Positions 31,445 through 43,051 of a stretch of 64,000 nucleotides of DNA are shown in pieces. The notes beneath the pieces are model-generated. The model ran no database searches. It was given only the letters and a program-made list of their open reading frames with translations, and was not told where the DNA came from. Position numbers and translations under genes: made by a program. Origin of the DNA: Falsiroseomonas oleicola (GTDB taxonomy: Bacteria; Pseudomonadota; Alphaproteobacteria; Acetobacterales; Acetobacteraceae); the NCBI RefSeq assembly GCF_019029495.1, contig NZ_JAERQM010000004.1:186294-250293 (forward strand). Reading direction: 5' to 3'. Every line of letters begins with the position of its first letter. Position 1 is the stretch's first letter.

Positions 31445-31720
31445 ATGTCGGAACAGGCCATGGGCCAGGCGCTGCGTGAGGCGCTGTGGGTCTCCACCCA
31501 GGTGATGGGACCGCCGCTGCTCGCCGTGCTGGTGGTAGGCCTTGTCGTCTCCCTGATCCAGGCGCTGACCCAGATCCAGGAGGCGACGCTCGCCTTCGTG
31601 CCGAAGCTCATCATCGGCGGCGTGCTGATGCTGGTGCTCGGCCCCTTCACCACGACCGTCATGGTGGCCTGGACCGGCCGTCTGTTCGACCAGATGGTGG
31701 CGATCGGCGGCATGCCGTGA
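31445..31720 (+). CDS. fliQ: Flagellar export gate protein FliQ
   Basis: A 91-residue, two-helix membrane protein of the export gate: GQALREALWVSTQVMGPPLLAVLVVGLVVSLIQALTQIQEATLAFVPKLI and a second helix GVLMLVLGPFTTTVMV. AGGAGGG lies 4 nt before the ATG. Its last codons overlap the GTG start of fliR. Confidence 0.95.
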   Translation: MSEQAMGQALREALWVSTQVMGPPLLAVLVVGLVVSLIQALTQIQEATLAFVPKLIIGGVLMLVLGPFTTTVMVAWTGRLFDQMVAIGGMP

Positions 31721-32499
31721 ACGAGGCCGACCTCGCTTTGGTGCAGTCGCTGCCTGCACTCGCCTTCCAGGCGGTGCTGCTGTTCGCGCGGCTGGGCGCG
31801 GCGGTGATGCTGCTGCCGGGGCTGGGGGAGCAGGAGGTGCCGATGACGCTGCGCCTCGGCCTGGGCGTGGCGCTGCTGGCGCTGCTGTTTCCCCTGGTCG
31901 GCCCCGGCCTGCCGGCGGCGCCCGACGACCCCGCGGAAGCCGCGCGGCTGCTGGCGGTGGAGGTGGTGGTGGGGCTGTGGATCGGCGGGCTGGCGCGGCT
32001 GGCGATGACCGCCTTTGCCATGGCCGGCCAGGCGGTGTCCGCGCTGATCGGCCTCGGCGGGCTGCTGGTGGTGGACCCGGCGCTGGGGGCGCAGGCCACC
32101 GCGCTCGGCCGCGCCTTCGGGCTGCTGGCGGTGGTGCTGGTGCTGTCGCTCGGCCTGCATGGCATCGCGCTCTCGGCCCTGGTGCAGAGCTATGCCGTGC
32201 TGCCGGCCGGCGACCCGTTTCCGGCCGGGCCGGGGGCGGAGGCGCTGGCCCAGGCGGGCGCCGATTCCCTCTCCCTCGCACTCCGCCTGTCGGCGCCCTT
32301 CGTGATCGGCGCGGTGGTGCTGAACGTGGCGCTCGGCCTGCTGGCGCGCCTCGCACCGCAGGTGCAGACCTTCTTCGTCGCGGTGCCGGGGCAGATCCTG
32401 GCAGGGCTGGCGCTGCTCGGCCTGCTGGCGCCGCCGATGATCGCGAGCTTCGCCGAGGCGCTGCGCGCCAGCTTCCTCACTTTGCCCGGGCTGCGCTGA
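31717..32499 (+). CDS. fliR: Flagellar export gate protein FliR
   Basis: A 260-residue multi-pass protein of the FliPQR export pore: LFARLGAAVMLLPGLGEQEVPMTLRLGLGVAL at the N-terminus, AMAGQAVSALIGLGGLLVVDP in the middle, and LNVALGLLARLAPQVQTFFVAVPGQILAGLALLGL near the end, all typical. The start is GTG at 31717 in a GTGA overlap with fliQ. Confidence 0.94.
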   Translation: MNEADLALVQSLPALAFQAVLLFARLGAAVMLLPGLGEQEVPMTLRLGLGVALLALLFPLVGPGLPAAPDDPAEAARLLAVEVVVGLWIGGLARLAMTAFAMAGQAVSALIGLGGLLVVDPALGAQATALGRAFGLLAVVLVLSLGLHGIALSALVQSYAVLPAGDPFPAGPGAEALAQAGADSLSLALRLSAPFVIGAVVLNVALGLLARLAPQVQTFFVAVPGQILAGLALLGLLAPPMIASFAEALRASFLTLPGLR

Positions 32500-32502
32500 G
32501 CC

Positions 32503-33561
32503 ATGGCCGAGGAAGCCAGCGAGGCCGGCGACAAGACAGAGGCCGCAACACCCCGGCGCCTGGACAAGGCGCGGGAGGATGGCCAGGTCGCCATGTCGCG
32601 GGAGGCGGTGGGCTGGTCGGCGCTGGCCTGCGCCACCCTGGCCGCGACGCTGGCCCTGCCGGTCAGCGGGATCGGCATGCTGCGGACGATGCGCGCCACG
32701 CTGGAAAACGGCCATGCGATCGCCATGGCGGAGACGGCGAAGAGCCTGTTCGGCCTCGGCCTGATGGCCGTACTGCCGGTGGCGGGCGCGGCGGCGCTGG
32801 GCGCGGTGGCGGCGACGCTGCTGCAGACCGGGGGGCTGGTCTCGGCCAAGTCCATGGTGCCGCGGCTCGACAAGATCAGCCCCTGGTCGGGGTTGAAGCG
32901 GATGGTGGCGCCAGAGGCGGGGATGGAATTCCTCCGCAACCTGCTGAAACTGGCGCTGGTCGGCGCGGCGCTGTGGCATGCGCTGGGCGACCTGCGGGAG
33001 ATCCAGGCGGCGCTGCATGAACCGCCCGGGGCGCTGCCGGCCAGCGCCGGGGCGGCGGCTTTGCGGCTGATGATGGCGGCGCTGGTGGCCTTCGCCGGGA
33101 TCGCGCTGCTGGACGTGATGTGGGTGCGCTACCGGCATTTCAGCAAGCTGCGCATGAGCAAGCAGGAATTGCGGGAGGAGGCGAAGGAATCCGAAGGCGA
33201 CCCGACCATGAAGGCGCGCCGCCGTCAGATGCGCCAGGCCCAGGGACGCCGGCGCATGATGGCGGCGGTGCCGCGCGCCGCGGTGGTGATTACCAACCCC
33301 ACGCACTACGCCGTCGCGCTGGCCTATGGCGGCGACAATGCGGCACCCAAGCTGGTGGCCAAGGGTGTCGACGCCGTGGCCGCACGCATTCGTGAAGCGG
33401 CGGAAAAGGCTGGTGTGCCACTGGTTGCCAATCCGCCACTGGCGCGGGCCTTGTGGCGGCTGGAGCTGGAGACCGAGATCCCGCCGGAGCACTATCAGGC
33501 GGTTGCAGAAATTATCGCCTATGTATGGCGTCGCAATGGCGTAAATTCCCGTCATGGTTGA
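32503..33561 (+). CDS. flhB: Flagellar export switch protein FlhB
   Basis: A 352-residue protein: the N-terminal KTEAATPRRLDKAREDGQVAMSREAV, four membrane segments, and a cytoplasmic domain with the self-cleavage motif Asn265-Pro-Thr-His in VVITNPTHYAVAL, where cleavage after Asn switches export from hook to filament. The C-terminus REAAEKAGVPLVANPPLARALW is also conserved. It closes the flgB operon; a kinase like CckA follows 81 nt downstream. Confidence 0.96.
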   Translation: MAEEASEAGDKTEAATPRRLDKAREDGQVAMSREAVGWSALACATLAATLALPVSGIGMLRTMRATLENGHAIAMAETAKSLFGLGLMAVLPVAGAAALGAVAATLLQTGGLVSAKSMVPRLDKISPWSGLKRMVAPEAGMEFLRNLLKLALVGAALWHALGDLREIQAALHEPPGALPASAGAAALRLMMAALVAFAGIALLDVMWVRYRHFSKLRMSKQELREEAKESEGDPTMKARRRQMRQAQGRRRMMAAVPRAAVVITNPTHYAVALAYGGDNAAPKLVAKGVDAVAARIREAAEKAGVPLVANPPLARALWRLELETEIPPEHYQAVAEIIAYVWRRNGVNSRHG

Positions 33562-33642
33562 TAGTCTTGTCAACATGCCTCTACAGATTGCATATGCACC
33601 ATACGAACGGTGCCGTCGCGCGCCGGGGCCGAGGAGAACGGC

Positions 33643-35217
33643 ATGACCGAGACGCGACGCAAGTTACAGGCCATGCTGCGCCGGGCGCTGCATCCAGGGC
33701 CCGATCCGCTGTTGCAGGCGGTGCTGGAGGTTGCCGGCACAGGCCTTGCCGTGCTGGATGCGGAAGATCGGATCCTGGCCTGGAACAGTGACTTCGCCGG
33801 CCTGTGCGGACCGATGTTGCCGCCGCGGGAGGGCCTGGCGCTGCGCCAGCTTCTGGCGCCGGAAGGGCGGGATGAAGTGCTGGCGATGCTGGCCAGTGGC
33901 CAGCGCCGGCCGGTGATGCTGGCCGGTGGCGGTGCCCCGCCGCTGGAGGCTGATCGCCGACCATTGCCGGTGCCGGAGCGGCTTTCGGTGCTGCGGCTCA
34001 GCCGGGTGACGGCGCGCCCGCCGGAACAGCAGGCCGCCGCCGCGCGATTGCAGGCGGTGGGCGCCCTGGCGGGCGGCATCGCGCATGATTTCAACAACCT
34101 GCTGACCGCGATCGCCGGCAGCGCCGAAGCCGCCCTGGCCCGCGCGCCGGATGGCAATGCGGCGCCGGAGCTGCGCCAGGTGCTGGAAAGCGCCGGCCGT
34201 GGTGCCGCTTTGGTGCGCCAGCTTCTGGCCTTCGCCCGCCAACAGGCGCTGCGGCCCCGGGTGGTGGAGCTGAACGAGGCGGTGGCCTCGATGGGCGAGC
34301 TGCTGAAGCGCCTGCTCGGCAGCCGGGTAAAACTGGCCTTGCATCTGGAGGAACCGTCCCGCCGCGTGCGCATCGACCCGACTCAGCTCGACCAGGTCAT
34401 CATGAACCTGGCGCTGAATGCGCGGGATGCGATGCCGGAGGGCGGCGCCATGCGCATCGCCACCGGCCATGCGGTGGTGCTGCGGCCGGAGCCGCTGGGC
34501 CATGAGGTCCTGCCCGCCGGGCGCTACGCGCTGCTGGAGGTTTCCGACAGCGGCGCCGGGATACCGGAGGAGGTGCTGCCCCGCATCTTCGACCCCTTCT
34601 TCACCACCCGGCGCGACCAGGGCGGCACCGGGCTTGGGCTGTCCACGGTGCATGGCATCGTCCGCCAGTCCGGCGGCTTCATCGCCGTGGACAGCAAGCG
34701 CGGGGAGGGGACCCGCTTCCGCATCTGGCTGCCGCGGCATGAGGGGCCGGCCGATCCGCCGGTGCCCACCGCCATGGTGGCGCCCCCCAGCGTCGCGCAG
34801 CCGCCCGCCTCGGCCCTGCCGGTGGCCAGCTATGGCAGCGTGCCGGTGCTGCTGGTGGAGGATGAGGTGCCGCTGCTGCGCCTGGCCGAACGCGCGCTGC
34901 GCCGCGCCGGCTTCGAGGTGATGAGCGCCGGCTGCGCGGAGGAAGCGCTGGAGATGCTGACGCGTGGCGCGCCGGCACCATTGGCCTTGGTCTCGGATGT
35001 GGTGATGCCGGGGATGGATGGGCTGGAACTGGCGGCCAAGCTGCGCGAACGCTGGCCGGATCTGCCGGTGCTGCTGGTCTCGGGCTACGCCGAGGCGGCG
35101 CTGGGCCGGGACCTGACCGCGGAGCGGATCCGGCTGCTGGCCAAGCCCTACAGCCTGGGTGCGCTGGTGGCCGAGTTGCGCGGGATTCTGCCGACGGGGG
35201 TGATGAAAGTTTCCTAA
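33643..35217 (+). CDS. cckA: CckA-like hybrid histidine kinase, no membrane segment seen
   Basis: A 524-residue protein: one PAS-like domain (about residues 30-125), HisKA with His148 in AVGALAGGIAHDFNNLLTA, an ATPase domain (NLALNARDAMPEGG, SDSGAGIPEEVLPRIFDPFFTT, GTGLGLSTVHGIV) and a C-terminal receiver with Asp452 in LVSDVVMPGMDG. CckA phosphorylates CtrA through ChpT and controls the cell cycle and flagellar genes. The gene order flhB-cckA with recA close by is what I recall for Caulobacter. Canonical CckA has two N-terminal membrane helices and two PAS domains; here neither the helices nor a second PAS is visible. GAGGAGA precedes the ATG by 6 nt. Confidence 0.75.
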   Translation: MTETRRKLQAMLRRALHPGPDPLLQAVLEVAGTGLAVLDAEDRILAWNSDFAGLCGPMLPPREGLALRQLLAPEGRDEVLAMLASGQRRPVMLAGGGAPPLEADRRPLPVPERLSVLRLSRVTARPPEQQAAAARLQAVGALAGGIAHDFNNLLTAIAGSAEAALARAPDGNAAPELRQVLESAGRGAALVRQLLAFARQQALRPRVVELNEAVASMGELLKRLLGSRVKLALHLEEPSRRVRIDPTQLDQVIMNLALNARDAMPEGGAMRIATGHAVVLRPEPLGHEVLPAGRYALLEVSDSGAGIPEEVLPRIFDPFFTTRRDQGGTGLGLSTVHGIVRQSGGFIAVDSKRGEGTRFRIWLPRHEGPADPPVPTAMVAPPSVAQPPASALPVASYGSVPVLLVEDEVPLLRLAERALRRAGFEVMSAGCAEEALEMLTRGAPAPLALVSDVVMPGMDGLELAAKLRERWPDLPVLLVSGYAEAALGRDLTAERIRLLAKPYSLGALVAELRGILPTGVMKVS

Positions 35218-35339
35218 ATGTTCTTGTCGGAGCGGCCGTTCCGCGCGATAGTCCGGTCATCAGGGAATTGACGGGTGGGTGGTAGACCTGCCTCAATTTC
35301 GCCCATAGGTTGATATCGGATTTCGGGAGATCGAGCCGG

Positions 35340-36374
35340 ATGGACAAGACCAAGGCCCTGGACGCCGCGCTGAGCCAGATCGAACGCGCCTTCGGCAAGG
35401 GTTCGATCATGCGGATGGGCAACAAGGCCGCGACCGATGAGGTGGAGGTGATCTCCACCGGCTCGCTCGGGCTGGACCTGGCGCTGGGCATTGGCGGCGT
35501 GCCGAAGGGGCGGATCATCGAGGTCTATGGTCCGGAAAGCTCGGGCAAGACCACGCTGGCGCTGCACATGATCGCCGAGGCGCAGAAGAAGGGCGGCACC
35601 TGCGCCTTCATCGACGCCGAACACGCGCTCGACCCCGGCTATGCCAAGAAGCTGGGCGTGGATATCGAGAACCTGCTGATCAGCCAGCCGGATGCCGGTG
35701 AGCAGGCGCTGGAGATCTGCGACACGCTGGTGCGATCCGGCGCCATCGACGTGCTGGTGGTGGACAGCGTCGCCGCGCTGGTGCCGCGGGCCGAGCTGGA
35801 AGGCGAGATGGGCGACACCCATGTCGGCCTGCACGCCCGGCTGATGTCCCAGGCCTTGCGCAAGCTGACCGGCAGCGTCTCCCGCTCCAACACCCTGCTG
35901 GTGTTCCTGAACCAGATCCGCCTGAAGATCGGCGTGATGTTCGGCAATCCGGAGACCACCACGGGCGGCAATGCGCTGAAGTTCTACGCCTCCATCCGCC
36001 TGGAAATCCGCCGGATCGGCGCCATCAAGGACCGCGACACCACCACGGGCAACCAGACCCGGGTGAAGGTGGTGAAGAACAAGATGGCGCCGCCGTTCCG
36101 GCAGATCGAATTCGACATCATGTATGGCGAGGGCATCTCCAAGGTGGGTGAGCTGATCGACCTCGGCGTGAAGGCCGGCATCGTCGAGAAGTCGGGCGCC
36201 TGGTTCAGCTGCGACAGCCAGCGCATCGGCCAGGGGCGGGAGAATGCCAAGCAGTTCATGCGCGACAATCCCGCCATGGCCGAAAGCGTGGAAAAGCGAA
36301 TCCGCGATCAGGCCGCCGGCCTCGCCAATGCCATGCTGGCGGGCGAGGGGGATGAGGCCGCTGCGGCGGAGTAG
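35340..36374 (+). CDS. recA: Recombinase RecA
   Basis: A 344-residue RecA of normal length. The Walker A motif is GPESSGKT (residues 64-71); other landmarks are [39 protein letters not shown]-like Walker B (here [11 protein letters not shown]), and [29 protein letters not shown], the DNA-binding loop 2 region. It performs strand exchange and induces the SOS response. The start matches the usual [22 protein letters not shown]-terminus. I did not find a GTTC-N7-GTTC LexA box upstream. Confidence 0.98.
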   Translation: MDKTKALDAALSQIERAFGKGSIMRMGNKAATDEVEVISTGSLGLDLALGIGGVPKGRIIEVYGPESSGKTTLALHMIAEAQKKGGTCAFIDAEHALDPGYAKKLGVDIENLLISQPDAGEQALEICDTLVRSGAIDVLVVDSVAALVPRAELEGEMGDTHVGLHARLMSQALRKLTGSVSRSNTLLVFLNQIRLKIGVMFGNPETTTGGNALKFYASIRLEIRRIGAIKDRDTTTGNQTRVKVVKNKMAPPFRQIEFDIMYGEGISKVGELIDLGVKAGIVEKSGAWFSCDSQRIGQGRENAKQFMRDNPAMAESVEKRIRDQAAGLANAMLAGEGDEAAAAE

Positions 36375-36469
36375 CGGGCGACCCGGGCCGGAAAAATCGG
36401 GTAGGTCGGCAACGTTTCCTTGACCGGCGGCGTTGCATGACAGACCCGTAACCCGATCCTGGAGGCTTC

Positions 36470-36751
36470 ATGATTCGTCTGCCCCTCGCCACCCTGGCTT
36501 TTGGCGCGCTGCTCGCCAGTTCCCCCGTTTTGGCCCAGGCGCCGGCCCAGCCGTCACCCGGCCGCTGTGCCGGCCAGGTGGATATCAACCGCGCCATCGA
36601 GATCGCCCGCGGTGCCGGCGTCGTCCGCATCGACAAGGCGGAATGTGACGATGGTAAGTGGGAGGTGGAGGGCCGCGACGCCCAGGGCCGCAAGATCGAG
36701 GTGGATGTGGACCCCCGCGATGGCCGTGTCGTGAAGGTCGAGCGGGACTGA
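36470..36751 (+). CDS. Small secreted PepSY-domain protein
   Basis: A 93-residue protein: signal peptide MIRLPLATLAFGALLASSPVLAQ, then one PepSY-like unit (VDINRAIEIARGAGVVRIDKAECDDGKWEVEGRDAQGRKIEVDVDPRDGRVVKVERD). PepSY modules bind or inhibit peptidases or sense periplasmic conditions; the precise role is unknown. Two cysteines (in RCAGQ and AECDD) could form a disulfide. TGGAGG lies before the ATG. It has its own strong hairpin just after the stop. Confidence 0.85.
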   Translation: MIRLPLATLAFGALLASSPVLAQAPAQPSPGRCAGQVDINRAIEIARGAGVVRIDKAECDDGKWEVEGRDAQGRKIEVDVDPRDGRVVKVERD

Positions 36752-36759
36752 TCGCATCC

Positions 36760-36790
36760 GGCGGGGCGGTAACCCACCGCCCCGCCTTCC
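36760..36790 (+). terminator. 11-bp perfect hairpin after the PepSY gene
   Basis: GGCGGGGCGGT (36760-36770) and ACCGCCCCGCC (36776-36786) form an uninterrupted 11-bp stem with a 5-nt loop, followed by the short T-rich TTCCGATTTG. It is a probable terminator upstream of alaS. Confidence 0.55.
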
Positions 36791-36845
36791 GATTTGCCGC
36801 ATTCTGCTCTAACGATCACGGCCCCTTGCGAGACATGCCGAGACC

Positions 36846-39490
<2,645 letters not shown>

Positions 39491-39494
<4 letters not shown>

Positions 39495-40087
39495 GCGGGG
39501 TGATCGATCCGGCCTCGGGGCAGGAGGTTCTGCGCCAGGCGCAGACGCTGATCCTCGGCCAGATCGATGCCAGCAAATCGCTCGACCTCAAGGCAATGGC
39601 GCTCCTGCAGGCCTCACAGGCCGTGGCGGTGGCCGGGCTGGGTGGCGGTGCCCTGGGCTTCTCCGGGCAGGACTGGTTGCCCTGGTGGGGCACCGTGGGC
39701 CTGCTGGCGACAGGCGGCATGGCCGCCATCGCGGCCCTGATCGCCGGCTGTTCGCTGCGCGGCAGCGAGATCGCGGCCCCGGCGCTGCGGCCCGCCACCC
39801 TGCTGGAGCGGGAGGCGCAGCTGCTTCCGCCGGCGCAGCTCTATCTGTTCCTGGCATATGAGTTGGACCGCGCGATCGATCGGAACAACCTTGCTGCGCG
39901 TTCCGCCGCGCGCCGCTTCGGGGCCGCGCTCTATGCGGCCATCCTGGCACCCTGCGTCGGGGTCCTGGCCGCCGCATCTCTCGCAGCGCCGGAATGGCGG
40001 CAGTGGATCGGCATGGTTCTCAGCGCGTTCGCCGCGCTGATCCTGCTTCGGCTGATGATCCGACTATTTGGAGCCCGCCACGGGTAG
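39491..40087 (+). CDS. Small multi-pass membrane protein, unknown
   Basis: A 198-residue protein starting at a GTG that overlaps the alaS stop by 4 nt. An N-terminal helix [35 protein letters not shown] leads into two hydrophobic segments ([13 protein letters not shown] and [19 protein letters not shown]). A charged middle follows, and then two further segments near the C-terminus ([23 protein letters not shown] and [18 protein letters not shown]). The LDLKA stretch before the first helix pair recalls small effector membrane proteins of signalling-based phage defence, but no cyclase partner is present. Coupling to alaS suggests a constitutively made protein. Confidence 0.7.
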
Positions 40088-40249
40088 CCGGCTGTATTTC
40101 AGCGGCCCGTAGGACTTGATGAGATAGTCCAACTGCACGGGCTTCGCACCGGGAAGGAAGGGATTGGCACCGGCCGGCAGGGGCGCGGCCGGGGCCGGCG
40201 TCTCCGACGGCTTGGGCAGGGCTGGGGGCGGGGCGGGCTTGTCCGACAT
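40064..40249 (-). CDS. Small proline-rich hypothetical protein
   Basis: A possible 61-residue protein: a Pro/Ala-rich first half (KPAPPPALPKPSETPAPAAPLPAG) and a more ordered end ([31 protein letters not shown]). It converges with and overlaps the upstream membrane protein gene by 24 nt and is divergent from the DmpA-type gene. No ribosome site is evident, so it may not be expressed; the ordered C-terminal half is why I keep it. Confidence 0.45.
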   Translation of the reverse strand: MSDKPAPPPALPKPSETPAPAAPLPAGANPFLPGAKPVQLDYLIKSYGPLKYSRLPVAGSK

Positions 40250-40278
40250 GAACAGAGTATAGGAAGCAGCCCGAGGCC

Positions 40279-41358
40279 ATGCCAGTCAAAGATGCCCCAA
40301 CCCGCGCCCGCGCCCTCGGCTTCGCCCCCGGCATCTTCGCACCCGGCCCGCTGAACGCCATCACCGATGTGGCCGGCCTCCGCGTTGGCCAGGTCACGGT
40401 GATGGAGGGCGAAGCCATGCGGACCGGCGTTACCGCCATCCTTCCGCATCCTGGCAATCCTTTTGCCGAGCGTGTCCCCGCCGGCCTCTTCGCCATGAAC
40501 GGCTACGGCAAGATGGCCGGCGTCACGCAAATCCAGGAACTCGGCGAGCTGGAAACGCCCATCCTGCTGACCAACACGCTGGCGGTCGGCCGGGCGGTGG
40601 AGGCGCTGGTGGATTGGACGCTGGCGCTACCGGGCAATGAGTCCGTCCGCTCCGTCAATGCCGTGGTGGGCGAGACCAATGACGGCAGGCTGAACGACAT
40701 CCGTGCCCGCGGCGTCACCCACCAGCACATGCTGAAGGCCCTGGCCCAGGCCTCGGAAGGTCCCGTGGCGGAAGGCAGTGTCGGCGCCGGCACGGGCACC
40801 ATGGCCTTCGGGTGGAAGGGTGGCATTGGCACATCCTCACGCCATCTGCCCACCGCGCTGGGTGGGTGGATGGTCGGCGCCCTGGTCCAGGCCAATTACG
40901 GCGGCGCGTTGGTGATGGATGGATTGCCCGTAGGGCGGCTTTTGAAAAAATACTACCTGGCGGAGCATGCGGCGGAGCAGGCCGATGCCGATGGCTCCGT
41001 CATGGTGGTGGTGGCCACCGATGCACCTCTGTCGGATCGCAACCTGCAGCGCCTGGCGCGGCGCGCCATGGGCGGCATCGCCCGCACCGGCGCGGCCTTT
41101 TCCGATGGGTCCGGCGACTATGCCCTGGCCTTCGCCACCCATCCCGATGTGCGCCGCGGTGCCGGGCGCGGCGCGACGCTCGACTGGCCGAATGACCGCA
41201 TGTCGCCTTTGTTCGTCGCGGTGGCGGAAGCGGTGGAGGAGGCGGTGCTGAACGCGCTCTGCCAGGCGACCACGGTGGAAAGCCGCCTCGGCGGGCGGCG
41301 GGTGATGGGGAAGGCGCTGCCGCTGGACCAGGTCACGGCTTTGCGAAGGCCCGCTTAA
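40279..41358 (+). CDS. P1-family aminopeptidase (DmpA/BapA type)
   Basis: A 359-residue Ntn-hydrolase-like peptidase. It opens LGFAPGIFAPGPLNAITDVAGLRVGQVTV, with the family N-terminal block, then AMNGYGKMAGVTQIQELGELETPILLTNTLAVG, and GSVGAGTGTMAFGWKGGIGTSSRHLP, where a Ser at 186/187 becomes the N-terminal nucleophile after self-cleavage. These enzymes release N-terminal D- or L-amino acids or beta-amino acids. No signal peptide is present, so it acts in the cytoplasm. Confidence 0.92.
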   Translation: MPVKDAPTRARALGFAPGIFAPGPLNAITDVAGLRVGQVTVMEGEAMRTGVTAILPHPGNPFAERVPAGLFAMNGYGKMAGVTQIQELGELETPILLTNTLAVGRAVEALVDWTLALPGNESVRSVNAVVGETNDGRLNDIRARGVTHQHMLKALAQASEGPVAEGSVGAGTGTMAFGWKGGIGTSSRHLPTALGGWMVGALVQANYGGALVMDGLPVGRLLKKYYLAEHAAEQADADGSVMVVVATDAPLSDRNLQRLARRAMGGIARTGAAFSDGSGDYALAFATHPDVRRGAGRGATLDWPNDRMSPLFVAVAEAVEEAVLNALCQATTVESRLGGRRVMGKALPLDQVTALRRPA

Positions 41359-41415
41359 CCTTGCCGTCAGAAGTTCTGCGTCAGCTTCGGCCCCACCACA
41401 GGGTCAGGGGCAATC

Positions 41416-41799
41416 GTGGGGTATCTGGCGGCGGGCATCCTGCTGGCGCTCATGGCCTGGGGTCTGGGGCGGCTGGTCGCGCGACTGCTGCACGCCTTGA
41501 CCCGGCGGCGACCCCTCGGCCGCTGGCGGGCTTTGCGCCTGGCCCGCAGCAAGGCGCTGGTGCGCAGCGAACAGGCCCGCGCCGAGGCCCTGGCGGCGGA
41601 GGTCGCACGGCTGCGGCTTGAATTGCGGAATGCGCGTCAGGCACCTGCCTCGGAGGAACGCTTCCGCCGCGCCAAGCGGGAATTCGCCCGCCGGTTCCAC
41701 CCGGACCTGCTGCCCCGGCGCAGCCCCGAACGGCCGCTGCGTATCGCGATTTTCCGGGAATACTGGGCCGTGCTGCGCCGGATCGAGCGCGAGGGCTGA
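41416..41799 (+). CDS. Membrane-anchored protein with a C-terminal J-like HPD motif
   Basis: A 127-residue protein starting with GTG. A single membrane helix (YLAAGILLALMAWGLGRLVARLL) is followed by an Arg/Ala coiled coil and, near the end, RFRRAKREFARRFHPDLLPRRSPERPLRIAIFREYWAVLRRIE. The His-Pro-Asp between two helices is the hallmark of the Hsp70-stimulating loop of J domains; the first helix of a J domain is replaced by the coiled coil. Whether it stimulates DnaK is unknown. It follows the peptidase gene by 57 nt. Confidence 0.65.
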   Translation: MGYLAAGILLALMAWGLGRLVARLLHALTRRRPLGRWRALRLARSKALVRSEQARAEALAAEVARLRLELRNARQAPASEERFRRAKREFARRFHPDLLPRRSPERPLRIAIFREYWAVLRRIEREG

Positions 41800-41981
41800 C
41801 GCGCTTCCCATCTTCCTGCCGTTTCAGGGCATCCGATCACATCGCGAGGATTCGGAAGGCTGGCCTTGCCTCATCCCGTCGCATCCGGATGGGCTTCGCG
41901 GTGCGGTGACGCCCGGGCCGGACACCTTCATCCCACCATGACTGAGTAATTTCATATTGTTTCTTATCATTATTGATACTG

Positions 41982-42010
41982 TTGAGCATTGAAAAAAGAT
42001 GACATATATG
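41982..42010 (+). promoter_or_regulatory. Putative sigma-70-type promoter in AT-rich leader
   Basis: TTGAGC (41982-41987) and TATATG (42005-42010) are separated by 17 nt. The whole stretch from about 41940 to 42015 is strikingly AT-rich compared with its surroundings. It lies 43 nt before the ATG of the first gene of the three-gene module. Confidence 0.45.
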
Positions 42011-42052
42011 CATCGATCTGCGAGGCTGTCCCGAAAATAGGGAGAGCGCGGC

Positions 42053-43018
42053 ATGGATCCGGTTTACGAACAGGCCTTGAACGGCACGCTGGTTTCGAAG
42101 CCCGGCGCCGCCCTGCCAGGGGTGGTCTTCATCAAGAACCGGCTTCAGGTTGCCATTCAAGGGTATTATGTGGAGACGAATGGTCTTCATGTCCCACTTG
42201 GCTCCATCATGGGGTTGTCGTCGGCGCCGCTTTCATCTGCGGCGATTGGCGACGCCTATGTCTTCAAGAATCTGCAGAGTGGCGCTTTCATCGCCGCCTT
42301 TGTGATCGATCAATCCACGGTCCAGAACTACTTCATCGCGGCGTCGCTGGCGGTGCCGGCGGAGGATTGGAACAAGCCACTCGACCCGAGCGAGAATGCT
42401 TTTTTCCTGCTCACCAATCCCAACGACATCGGCCCCATCCCGGAACCGACGCAGTCCCTGCTGATTCCGCAGAACTCGCCTTCGGTGCTGGTGGGTTGCG
42501 GCACGATCCCTGCGATAACGACCGCGTCCACGCGGCCGAAGCAGTATGTGGTGCGCGAACAATACTGGGCATTGATGGGCGATTCCTTCACCCTGTCGCC
42601 AGGCGAGGTCCGCCAGGTCAGCTACACGGTCACCAGCGGCAAGCAGAAGACCTCCTCCACGCAGGAACAGGTTTCCGCCTCGCTGGGCATGAATGCATCG
42701 GCGGGGTGGGGGGCCTATTCGGCGGGAATCTCTGCCAGCCTGAATGCTTCGGCCTCCGCGTTTCAGCAATGCACGGTGACGGAGGAAACACAGACCTTCG
42801 TTTCGGATACCTTCACCAACAAGGACGCCAATCCAACCCTGGTCCTCCGCTGGCAATTGTCGGACGTGGTGACGATTTACGGGATCGACGGCATCCCCGG
42901 TTCGACCGTCTCCAGCAGCAGTATCGTGGTCGCGAAGCAATATGATCTCGCCAACATGCCCGGGCGGCAGGAGCGCGCGCGCAGCGTGCCGCGCCCCGCC
43001 ATGCCTCGGTTGGGTTGA
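42053..43018 (+). CDS. Ser/Ala-rich beta protein, possible pore-forming toxin-like
   Basis: A 321-residue protein, unrecognised, with no signal peptide. The first half is beta-rich (VVFIKNRLQVAIQGYYVETNGLHVPLGS, YVFKNLQSGAFIAAFVIDQ). The second half has SPGEVRQVSYTVTSGKQKTSS, then a long alternating Ser/Ala/Gly tract (QVSASLGMNASAGWGAYSAGISASLNASASAF) and FTNKDANPTLVLRWQLSDVVTIYG. Alternating polar/small residues in such a tract resemble the membrane-inserting hairpin of aerolysin-type proteins, which is only suggestive. AGGGAG precedes the ATG. First of three plus-strand genes with lower GC than the neighbourhood. Confidence 0.7.
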   Translation: MDPVYEQALNGTLVSKPGAALPGVVFIKNRLQVAIQGYYVETNGLHVPLGSIMGLSSAPLSSAAIGDAYVFKNLQSGAFIAAFVIDQSTVQNYFIAASLAVPAEDWNKPLDPSENAFFLLTNPNDIGPIPEPTQSLLIPQNSPSVLVGCGTIPAITTASTRPKQYVVREQYWALMGDSFTLSPGEVRQVSYTVTSGKQKTSSTQEQVSASLGMNASAGWGAYSAGISASLNASASAFQQCTVTEETQTFVSDTFTNKDANPTLVLRWQLSDVVTIYGIDGIPGSTVSSSSIVVAKQYDLANMPGRQERARSVPRPAMPRLG

Positions 43019-43051
43019 TGGTCGGCACCTTGATGGGCGGAGGGTTGTGAA

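Noticed and set aside
35218-35339. LexA box upstream of recA
   Set aside because: GTTC occurs twice but 14 nt apart, not the N7 spacing expected in alphaproteobacteria.
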